In this document: positions 1 to 9,142 of the stretch, piece by piece | Layout: each line of letters starts with the position of its first letter | How positions within the stretch are numbered: position 1 is the first letter of the stretch | NCBI GenBank assembly: GCA_964057225.1 | Contig: OZ059897.1 | Location: 7,378,001-7,442,000 of the forward strand | Source of the DNA: Auanema rhodensis | Taxonomy: Eukaryota; Nematoda; Chromadorea; Rhabditida; Rhabditidae | Reading direction: 5' to 3' | DNA: 64,000 nt | Notes under the pieces: generated by a model | What the model was told of the DNA's origin: nothing | Database searches by the model: none | Seen by the model: the letters and a program-made list of their open reading frames with translations, nothing else | Translations under genes and position numbers: made by a program

Positions 1-193
1 GTCCTCCTTTAGCAAATAGTCTACACTAGTAGACAACATGTCTCCTCCTCTTTCTCCACCTCCTGTTCGCACCTCCCACCCTCGTTCTTCTTTTCTCTCA
101 AATTTTCCTTTTCTTTCTTTATCTTTTCTTTAAAACGAGAAGAAAGACACGTTGATGACAACATGTTAGACCAAGTAAGAGATTAGATGGATT

Positions 194-259
194 TCCATGC
201 ATGGATGCTGATCGCGTGGAAGAGAAATGCCCTTCACCGGGTCACCATCTATGCACGGA
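194..259 (+). ncRNA. miR-35-family microRNA hairpin (plus strand)
   Basis: The 3' arm carries a mature-like segment at about 234-255 that starts UCACCGGGUC, containing the miR-35-family seed CACCGGG. The 5' arm (from about 194, CCAUGCAUGGAUG) pairs with the 3' arm (CAUCUAUGCACGG) with a few mismatches and a GU wobble, around a loop near 222-231. Mature-on-3p is the arrangement of known miR-35 family precursors. It is on the opposite strand from the four-hairpin cluster 0.5 kb away. The pairing was folded by eye. Confidence 0.72.
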
Positions 260-751
260 GATTCCTCTCCTGAAATGTCGTTATACTTCCTTATTTGGCA
301 AATTCTGTAAAAAATTTGCAGGGAGAAAAGATGTTTTTCGCTGAAATCTGTCAAAACAATAGTTTTCTAAAGCCCACATCTACATGCTTCAGATTGAGAG
401 TAGACCATACACACAACAGGATAATTGAAAGTCTCACCTCTTAAACTCACTTATCTCGTTCTTTCGAAAGGAATGGAGCATTTGACTACTCATTCATATT
501 TGATGGATTCTTCCGCATTCTTAACGATGTATTATATCTTAAAGACCGAATAAGAAGTCAAGAGGAAGATCAAGATAAGGTCATTTGGAAGACTATAAAC
601 TATGGTGGAACCTCGGCGGGAGGCAAATTACAAGGTACACCTCAACATCTAGGTATCAATCAAAGTAATCCTAACCCATAAACCGAATACGGATGAATGA
701 TCAAATAGATATAGAAATATATTGTATAGATAAGATGAGTTGGACTGTTAA

Positions 752-815
752 CCAAGCGTAAATGTTCACCCGGTGAAGGCTCTATTGCTTAACCGAGGGG
801 AGCATTCACGATAGG
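752..815 (-). ncRNA. miR-35-family microRNA hairpin, distal member of the cluster
   Basis: Read on the minus strand, the 3' arm (about 776 to 755) begins UCACCGGGUGAACAUU, matching the start of several C. elegans miR-35-family members. The 5' arm (from 812, CGUGAAUGCUCCCCUCGGU) pairs with it along almost its full length, around a loop at about 778-791. It is the last hairpin of the minus-strand cluster and an extra miR-35-family copy compared with the C. elegans mir-42/43/44 cluster. Confidence 0.87.
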
Positions 816-879
816 TATACAGCAAGTTTCAAAGAACTGAGAGGATAAGGGATCATGCGGGGGTAAGCTTGTAACGCTT

Positions 880-952
880 TCCTCTCTGCTGAATGTGTCT
901 CTAGTCATATGCAACTTGAAGCTATGACCAAGCAGGCACATCCAGAAGAGGG
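880..952 (-). ncRNA. mir-44: mir-44 microRNA hairpin
   Basis: The minus-strand 3' arm (907 to 886) reads UGACUAGAGACACAUUCAGC, which I recognise as the first 20 nt of C. elegans miR-44/miR-45. The 5' arm (CCUCUUCUGGAUGUG...UUGGUCAUAG, from about 952) pairs with it around a 10-nt loop at 911-920. In C. elegans mir-44 is the third hairpin of the mir-42/43/44 cluster, and it holds the same place here. Confidence 0.93.
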
Positions 953-1002
953 GTAAGCAGCTTAAAGGGCAGGTTCTAGTCATGCAAAAGAAGCGAGTTA
1001 AC

Positions 1003-1080
1003 TGCTCTATGGATAGCAAGTAGACTGTGATATGAGCACGAGAGCCAGATCATCAGCTATTGCCATCAATAGAAGAGCCT
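1003..1080 (-). ncRNA. mir-43: mir-43 (miR-2 family) microRNA hairpin
   Basis: The minus-strand 3' arm (1032 to 1011) starts UAUCACAGUCUACUUGCU. The first eight bases are the miR-2/miR-43 family 5' end, and the rest matches C. elegans miR-43 with few differences. The 5' arm (starting near 1076, CUCUUCUAUUGAUGGCAAUAGCUG) pairs with it with small bulges. It lies 50 nt from the mir-44 hairpin and 41 nt from the miR-42-like hairpin, consistent with one primary transcript. Confidence 0.9.
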
Positions 1081-1121
1081 CTGAGCTTCTCGAAGGGAAT
1101 AGGAATGACAATCGGGAAGAA

Positions 1122-1185
1122 TCCCTGGGTGGATGTATACCCGGTGAAGGTCACTAAGACTTCATCGTAGCATCACCCACCAAGG
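1122..1185 (-). ncRNA. mir-42: mir-42-like (miR-35 family) microRNA hairpin
   Basis: The minus-strand 3' arm (1147 to 1126) begins UCACCGGGUAUACAUC, sharing the miR-35-family seed and the ACAUC core of C. elegans miR-42. The stem has an inner block (GAUGAAG with CUUCACC, one GU pair) around a 10-nt loop at 1151-1160, a small internal loop, and an outer block (GGGUGAUG with CAUCCACCC, one bulge). It is the first hairpin of the minus-strand cluster, as mir-42 is in C. elegans. Confidence 0.88.
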
Positions 1186-1366
1186 AAAACTTCCCTTGTC
1201 AGTGTGAACAGAGCAATGAGGAACATGAAAGGTAATAATAAAGGAATAAATAGTAGAAAACTAGTTGAAGAAGTAGAAGAGTGTAGTCCTGGATTAGTTC
1301 TGGTCGCCAACTGGAGAGCTGGAGCAGTTGATGTGCTTGTGCTGTTGAAATGACCTGGTCACCAGT

Positions 1367-1374
1367 CTTATATA
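1367..1374 (-). promoter_or_regulatory. possible TATA box for the microRNA cluster
   Basis: Minus-strand TATATAAG lies about 180 bp upstream of the first hairpin of the minus-strand microRNA cluster. A little further upstream is TTTGGCGGTAAG (minus strand, near 1449-1460), which resembles an E2F-type site, and a GCCAAATTTGGC palindrome at 1452-1463. The position fits a dedicated promoter. Short AT motifs occur by chance in this composition. Confidence 0.35.
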
Positions 1375-1559
1375 GTAGCCTGATTTGCCAGGAGCAGAGG
1401 CGGAGCTGACCTACTTACTCTGGCGCCCACTTTCTTCTCACAAATCCTTACCGCCAAATTTGGCAATCTGCCTTTTTTGCCATTGGCACGTATCCAATGG
1501 CTATTTTTATTAATAATTGTAATAATCTTATGAACATGACAAGAGGTACTGAGAAAAAG

Positions 1560-3151
1560 ATAGAAATATATTGGTAAATAGGGTAGAAAAGTAGAAAAAG
1601 CTTACCTTTACAGTAGAAATATTAGGATTTTGAAATTTCATTCTATATTTTAGGTGTAATTGAGAACTGTATTCATGCTGATTTCCAAGCTTTAAAATTC
1701 TTTTCAGGATATTTCAATTATAAATCTCTTGATATCTATTTTGTTTTTCTTGTAACTTTCAATCATTTTCTCACATTTATCGTCAAGTAGGTCTTTGATT
1801 TCGGTTTTTGTTATATTCTTTGTCTGTTGATCATCAAATCCTATCATGATCTCTGTATTATATACAATGGGCGCTATCATCTTTTTCTAATGTTTCTTCA
1901 CACAATTTATACAATATAAATATTATAAATATGTACTTTTATGCGAAATATAATCAATAACAACAATTTTTTTTGGTTTAGAGTAGAGTTTACTTTCCAA
2001 TTGTTTTTGATAAAATATCAATGATCGGTCGCACCTATCCTCCCTCTTACCTTTTTAACTTTTTTAACTGAAAATGACTGAAAATTGAAATTCTCTGGCC
2101 ATTAACTCAAAATCCTTTGAGAAATACAAATTTAGAAGTGATCATGTAACAGATTAATTACGTAATATTCTAATGAGTTGTTTGCTAATTGTGTAAGTCA
2201 CGTGAAGAAGTGTTTATTTACTTTTTCTAAGATCGCTGTAACCGGTTGCACATGAGCTATAATACAGTTTTTATAATCTTTTTATTAATTATTATTAGTT
2301 TATTAATTTTTTTAGCTTACATTTTTATTGTTTACTATATCATATAATTGTATTTATATTATGAATCTTGATTTCTTAGATACCAATAATCAATCATTAT
2401 TGTCTTCTGTCATAAGTTTAGATAGTTGTGTAGCCTTACTATGACGCTGTTATCCTGAGATATATACAAGTTTTTGGGATAATATTTATGAGGAGGACGA
2501 GAGGGAGGAGTAATTATCAGAGCTCGTCATCTTTCTTATTGCTATTTTTGTAGTCAACATCTACTTACCGAGATAGATGACACATGTGCCTAATCCACTA
2601 GCAATATCTCCTTGCGTTAGCATTCTCACCTGATCATTTTCTTGATCATACTAGTACCTAAGTCACTAAACTTTCCAACACATCAGTAGCCAACGACATT
2701 CCCATGTTTTCATGCAGAACATCAATTTATCGATTCAATTCTATGATACATGGTGTTTTCTTCAGAACAAGTGCAAATGCAAAAATAATAATCGATGATA
2801 ACCAAGAATAACTCGTTGAATACAGAAAGGACTCCAAGTAGTGCAGTTGGATCTTCCTATCTTTGTTTTTTTATGATTAGAAGCTTGATCATGCTCCTGT
2901 TATTAAAATTGAATCGTTGTATAAAGCCAACAGATGTATTTTCTCACCATTTTAGGATTACGATATCTTTATCTAATCTAATCCTAGTGGTTGAGAAAGA
3001 GAGAGACATAGAGAGATAGACAGATATCTTTGTGACATTAATGGAAGTTTGATAGACGACAACTAGCGCACCTTGAGTATTTTTTTAACCAAAAACAATT
3101 CATTAAAGTAAATTCTTGCAGAAAAAATATGGTATAGAGAATGAAGTGTTT
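1560..3151. other. intergenic, no gene seen
   Basis: AT-rich sequence between the microRNA promoter region and the 3' end of the diverged ZC4H2 gene. No open frame with splice signals was found. A single TCACGTGA palindrome is at 2198-2205, and a short purine tract (GAGAGAGAC-type) at 2995-3025. Confidence 0.6.
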
Positions 3152-4161
3152 TCATAGTTTTCTTCTTTTCGGGTTTTTGCTTCTACTTTTTGTTTTACAG
3201 TAAGGACATGTAGGGGCATTTCTATGGATTTGTGCTTGGCATGATTCGCAAGTCTGAAAGTGACAAAAGATGTTCGAGAAAAAGAAAAAAATTGTTTTCA
3301 CCTTCATCTTGCTTGGCTCGTGTAAACTGGGTCTTCCATTGGATAACATATGAAAATCTGTAAGAAATGACGTTGATTTGCGTAAAATTGTATGAGAATT
3401 TAACTGTTTTGATAGAAGGGTAATAAGCTCATGCTGAGTAAATCGGCTGCACTCATGATATCGTTTTGGGGAATAATTCTTAAAATGAAGAAGACATTGT
3501 TGGAGATTTGAGAATACTGTCATCACATACCCATCTAACATATCATTGTGAAAAGGTTCTATTGTAGGTGAATCGCCATAATCATCTTGTAACGAACATT
3601 GTGAGAACTGAAAGCGAAAAAGTTGGTGACACTTCAAAGAAATGGATAAGATATAGTATACATACTGATGTGTTAGCAGCTTCCCTAAGAGTATTCAAAT
3701 CATCTAAACTTCGCATAAGCTTTTGTTTTCGACTTTCTTGTTCAGAGCGTAATGCTTTAAGATGATCTTCTCCTAAGTTAATATCCTAAAAAAAGAAAAA
3801 GGATGATATAGTTTGATGAGTCAATGAATGAGATTGCCTGGTTTATTTGTCGCAATTCTTCTGCATGTCCTTTACGTTCCAATTCTAAATCTCCTTCTAA
3901 TTGTTTACATTTACTAAGAAAATCTATGAATTCTGAAAAATGGAAGGATTTCTTTAAGTATTCCACCCAAGAGAATATTGAACATACCGTCAAGTTTTGA
4001 CATGTAACTTCTTAAATCTTTAGATAAAGTTTGTAATGTGGAAATATTTTCGCTAAATATTAAAGAAATTTTGGATGAAATGCTTGACTAACAAACCTGG
4101 CTGCTGTTATATTATTAAGATGTAATGTTAAGCCATCTAGATCAAGTGCTTTTGTGGACAT
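3152..4161 (-). CDS. ZC4H2-type zinc finger protein, diverged paralogue
   Basis: Eight exons give about 225 residues, almost the length of human ZC4H2 (224): 4097-4161, 3988-4052, 3838-3932, 3666-3785, 3531-3631, 3405-3478, 3302-3357 and 3152-3253, all phase-consistent. Residues 1-110 are charged and coiled-coil-like, with [15 protein letters not shown] resembling the human KMAHVEELRLIHADIN block. The last 35 residues are the C4H2 zinc finger, [18 protein letters not shown] followed by a basic tail ending RRKL. Human ZC4H2 is a nuclear and synaptic regulator linked to ubiquitin ligases and neuronal development; a role here is inferred from homology only. The middle region differs strongly from the copy at 6739-7868. 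The third intron (3786-3837) starts with GC rather than GT. No broken frame was found, so it looks functional. Confidence 0.78.
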
Positions 4162-6434
4162 GGTGCAAATAATGTGAAAACTGAAAGAACCGAATGAAGA
4201 CGAGTCAAGATATGTATATCCTTTAATTAAAGTGATGAAGTAGGCTGTTTAGAGAATATAAGAATTCGATTAAGCTGCAGCTTCATAGCTGAAAGCTGAA
4301 TAAACATCAGAAGTTGAATCATTTAAGGCTTTATAGTAGTGAGTAGTATAAGATTGAAATGAAAATGAAATAATGAAAAAGGTAGATGGAAATAGGAAGA
4401 AGCCATTGTACACAAACTTCACATTGACAGGTTCAGTACAGTTTCCGGAACTTGAACAAGGTGCTAGAAATCTACCGTATTCATGTTAGATTTTAGTTGA
4501 CTGAGGTAATGAAGCGTGATAATATTGGAAAGAAATACACACTATAGAAGAAATTCACATGCAAAGTATGATCTAAATAGATGAGTGATCAGAAAAATTA
4601 CATTATATGATGATCTCGGCATGCTAGACTGGGGCAATTTCATCCGCCAATTTCTAATTTAGGAATGTGAATTGGAAGTAAAATCATGTCGTCTGAACGC
4701 AATAAGAAGAATGTTGAACTGCGGATTTCTGAATAAAGACTATTAGCTGAGAATGTCATGGGAATCAGGTGGAGACTAGATGAAGGTTAGCTATCCTCAC
4801 TGTCTGAATGGCCTCAGGGCTCTCAGCCTCGTCGTCGCTTTATCACGTTGCGGGCAATTGCTTAGGTTGAATTGAAGAAGTGATTCATCTTGAACTTATC
4901 GAGGTAGGTATGTTTTACAAGAGAGACTTGAGAAGGAAAGGAAGAAGATCAAATGAAGTTACTTCAAGATGAACACAGTAAAATGGAAAAAAACTGAATA
5001 AAGGCTGATAGAAAAAGTTCCAAAATATTTCAAAAATATGAGCTTGAGAGTAGGTAGGCAATATCAAGCTCACGGATACGAAGGAAATGAAATGTTAGCA
5101 CGCAGTTCATTATCAAGTTGCAAGTCTAACTTCCTATGATTCAACAGGATTCGGAAGGTAAATGATGTAGAGTGGCATGAAAAAGTTGTAAAAATGATTT
5201 CAAGTATCAAGATTATGGTAATTAGGCTGGCGGTAATATACAAAGCACTGAAAAACATATAATATATCTTATACGGTATAGTTAATTTGCATATTCTCAT
5301 GATTACATAAGACTATCTAAGTTCATAGATAGGCAATAAACAAGTAGAATAAATAAAACTCTTTGATATAATAAGTTTTATGAAGCTTAAGCTCATGAAC
5401 AAGTTTTAGAAGAAGACAATTTTGTTCATTTGAATAAACAATTAATGTGTAATTTCAGAAGTGAATACGAGCTTTTTCAAAGTGTTTTGTGAGGTAGTGC
5501 GTATGCATCCATGAGTCGTGCTGTAATGGTTCAGCCTCTCTCAAAACATTTCGATCCTGGTAGGAAGATGGAACAAACCAAATACTAGAGAGGGAGAGAA
5601 AAAAACAAAAAGGGAATCAGAGTTTCTGCCGGCGGTCTTCATCGTCAAGACAGCCGATCCAAAATAATGATGATGAAGATGTGATGTGCAAACTGTTTCA
5701 CAACATTCACAAGAGAAAGAGTAAGGAGAGATGGGAGATCATTAGAGAGATAGAATAGTGTAAGCTCTTCGTTGTCGCCTTTTCTTATTCACTTTCTTTC
5801 GTTCACTTTTTTCTCTGTTCTCTCTAAATTTTGTTTTAAAAACGATGAGAAAACTGCGATGACATTTCAACTAAGTGTAGCTATTCTAATGGAGTACTTT
5901 TCTTTTAAATGTCTACTAAAGAACTTCTTACAACAAATATATATCCAAAAGATCCTAAAATTATTCAAATTATATTGTATATTAATCCATTTGTATTTTC
6001 ACGTGAAGTTCACGTGAGATAAATTTCACGTGAGTATATTATTTTAATATTTGAGCAGTTGAAGAGCGGTTGAAACTGAATTAAAAATAAAAATTAAACT
6101 TTAAAATGTTGTTTGGAAAAATAATTTCTGAATTTCATTTTCATATTTTATTCATAACAGTTGTAAAAATATTTATCATATGTTACATCTATGAGGTTAA
6201 CATATACAAACTCAAACTATTCGTTTATATATATTTCAAATGTAATATATATGAGAAAATGCATTTTAACTTTACCAGTACCAATAATTATTTTATAGCA
6301 TATTTCAGTTGGCGATTTTTCAACCCCTAAAAGGTTAGATTTACTGAATGGAGTTAGAAATAAAAAGTTTTGCATGGATTACGCCTCTATACTACCTTGT
6401 GTTCATGTCGGCCAGCTAGAAAGCGTATTTCAAG
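4162..6434. other. intergenic between ZC4H2 copy and tRNA-Tyr
   Basis: Mostly AT-rich, with plus-strand purine-rich stretches. A GC-richer islet at about 4785-4870 is open in more than one frame, including a 33-codon plus-strand ORF starting at 4781 whose middle is hydrophobic. No splice signals tie it to a gene, so it is not called. A triple E-box cluster lies at 5999-6033. Confidence 0.55.
5999..6033. promoter_or_regulatory. three TCACGTGA palindromes in 35 bp
   Basis: Perfect TCACGTGA octamers occur at 5999-6006, 6010-6017 and 6026-6033. CACGTG is the E-box bound by bHLH-leucine-zipper factors (Myc/Max, Mondo and TFEB/HLH-30 types). Three copies this close in AT-rich DNA are unlikely by chance. 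The target gene is unclear: the nearest genes are the two ZC4H2 copies and the tRNA. Confidence 0.45.
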
Positions 6435-6517
6435 CCGTCGATAGCTCAGTTGGTAGAGCGGAGGACTGTAGAGTTGTGGGCATCCTTAGGTCGCTGGTTC
6501 GAATCCGGCTCGACGGA
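6435..6517 (+). tRNA. tRNA-Tyr (GTA) with a short intron
   Basis: An 83-nt cloverleaf: acceptor stem CCGTCGA with TCGACGG, A box TAGCTCAGTTGG, anticodon stem GAGGA with TCCTT, anticodon GTA, and B box GGTTCGAATCC. The anticodon loop is interrupted by an intron of about 10 nt just 3' of the anticodon, the canonical site for tRNA-Tyr introns. Removing it leaves 73 nt. A T-run follows at 6522-6525 and 6530-6533, usable as a pol III stop. It lies between two tandem ZC4H2 genes of opposite orientation to it. Confidence 0.97.
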
Positions 6518-6738
6518 ATTGTTTTTGCCTTTTTACAAAGCATGTGTTGATGTTATAGAATGATGTTCGAAGCATATTTCATTCGATTTGATAAATATAA
6601 ATAAGATTTTTCTTATTTTTATTTTCCGGAAATAAAATGGAAAATTGAAAAACCGAAACTGTACATTGATTATTAACAATAAATAGCATACTGATAATGT
6701 TGAACATGGGATCAATAACTAGCTGATTAATTATCATT

Positions 6739-7868
6739 TCAAATATCTTTACGTTTTGGCTTTTTCGGGTTTTTACTACGAGATTTGCTTTTGCACATTG
6801 GGCAGATAGGAGCATTTCGATGAATTTGTTGGAAACAAGACTGGCATTGCTGAAAAAAGTAAAGTAATAAAGATATATCAGATGAAATAATCATACTTTC
6901 ATTGGCGGACTTTGATGATCTGTTGACTTTATATGAGTAGGGACTGGAGGACCACGGAAAGCCTGCAAATTTAATTTCAATATACTCTCAATTAGCGTTA
7001 TATGCATACTGCTGGTGATCCTGATAAGAACATTTGCTCGAAAATAGCGGAGGGATTCATCATAGGATTCAAATTCTTAAATGGATGTAGAGGAGATGAA
7101 GCGACTGAAGTTGGTGCAGGTTGAACTGATTGAAGTAAAGCTGCTTGGGATAATCTGCAACACGTATACTGATTAGAACAGAGACTCGATAAAACACATT
7201 CTTACTTTGATATATCTGCATGTGGAATATCTTCAGCTGTGATCAGATTTTCCTCTCCTAATCCACTTTCACGAATTTTATCATTGGACTTAAGAAATGA
7301 ATAATAAATGTGATACTCTATGCGTAGAATAAAGCTACCTGTTCCATTAATTTCATAAGTTGCTCGTAATTTTTCAAAATTTTTGATTCCAAGTCACGCA
7401 TTTCAAATCGAGTATCTTCTACTTCCTTTTCTAATTCTTGTTTATCATGATTAATAGCTTGAATAATTTCGGAATGTTCATCCTTTTCTCGATTCAGATC
7501 ATCAATTGTTTTACTGACTTCTTTTATTAATCTGAAAGAATAATATATTTAGAAAAGATGAAACATATCAAAACGTACATCTCATTCGATCTAAATTCTG
7601 CTAATTCTCTCAATAATTCCTTTTTCCTTCTCACATAGTCGTCCAATTTCCATCTGAAATACATACATGAGAATTGCTTCAAAAGAACTAAAAATCCCGA
7701 TATTATTCAGGCTCGCGAAGCTGTTAAGAGATCGTCAATATCTCGAATTAAAGGAAATACATGCAATAGCTGGATTGTAATCTTTCGTCTGTTTAATCAA
7801 GCCTCGTAAATTGAACGCGAAGTGCCAAGAATGGAGAGTTTACGAGCTGCTGTGGCAGATGCTGGCAT
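6739..7868 (-). CDS. ZC4H2 zinc finger protein (canonical copy)
   Basis: Multi-exon gene of about 240 residues. The C-terminus reads [18 protein letters not shown], then [17 protein letters not shown]: the four cysteines and two histidines of the C4H2 finger plus a basic nuclear-localisation-like tail, very close to human ZC4H2. Just before it comes a Pro-rich stretch with PPMK, as in the human protein. The N-terminal half is a long coiled coil ([15 protein letters not shown], then [14 protein letters not shown]). The first intron I infer is only 28 bp (after codon 17), which is short, so the start [10 protein letters not shown] is less certain than the rest. It is about 2.6 kb from a diverged copy on the same strand, pointing to tandem duplication followed by rapid divergence of the other copy. 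Confidence 0.87.
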
Positions 7869-9142
7869 GATGCTACCAAGCCATATTTAGATTTCTAACC
7901 TATATTACATATATAGTTATACATATATGCTACGGATCTGTCGATGGAGTAATAAAACATGTAAATTACAAGTTTTTTTTTCCAACAAAGGTGACAAGTT
8001 TATAGCTTTGCTATCAAACTTTCTATCAAATGATTGGAAAGAAAGGATTATGTGACATACCATATGCTATTATACATTTGAACATGAACTCGGAGATGTT
8101 ATGCTACCATGAAAAATATTTTGTTTTGTACATATATAATTCTAATTAGCATATTTATCTATAGTTTTATTACCTTATATGGGTTTATGAAATGTTTGCT
8201 CAAAATGTATTGTTATTAATCCTCAAATTCATTCTTCTAATCAAGTACATTGGATAATAGGACTGAGAAAAAGATGGAAGAACCATTGTAAAAGGATTTG
8301 TTTCAAAAGAAAACTACTTATGGATGTCAAAACACCTGGTCGTATACGGACATCACGTCAGATTCAGATACTAAGGGTCGGGTCGCTTAGTTATCTCCTC
8401 ACCCTACCTATCCTCCCCTCAATCATCACATAACTCAAGTGCTCAAGATTTCTTCTGCTCATATACATGTCTCTCTCTATTTCTAGATTAATACATATAC
8501 ATATATGATACTCAAAAAAGAACAAAAGACTTAATACTATTACCGTAATCCTATAGATGAAGTAACGACACTTTGAAGAGCCAGACGCAGGGGGGAGGAG
8601 AGAACGGTAACGATCCAGGCGCGAAGCGGCTCAACTCAAAGACAATGCATGATGGAGAGGGTCGAGCTGCCAGCACATTAGCTGTTTGTCAAGCCGAAAA
8701 ATCATGTGAATCGGTGGTGATCAGAGCTATTAGGATAGAAAGATTTAAAAGCTAAATGAACAGATGATGATGAGGATGACGATGATGATGTTGAAGGAGA
8801 AGATGATGTAAACCGAGAAAGAGTGAACCCAGTATTTCAATGAGTAATCGAGTTATAATGCAGACAGTATCAGAGATTTCAACTGCATTTTCAACTCACG
8901 TAAAACGACTTTTGTCTCGTTTTCTCATGAAAAGGAGGCAAAGTTTATTTGTTTTTTTCTTACAAATCACATTACCCTGCTGACACAGATGGTTAAATAT
9001 CCAAAGTGGACATGTATCTCTTTCAAAAGAAAACATCAGGATCCGAGGTCATTTCAACAATCAGATGTCTTTCAATGTAATTCTCATACATTTCAATAAA
9101 ATTCAATAGTACAGGAGGTAATTGTAAATCAAGTTCGAAAAC
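7869..9142. other. intergenic, GC-rich islet at 8560-8720
   Basis: No confident gene. The segment near 8560-8720 is distinctly GC-richer than its surroundings and is open on both strands. A (GAT)n-like tract follows at 8765-8812. It might hold a further exon of the gene to its right, but I found no splice-consistent join longer than a few codons. Confidence 0.5.
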
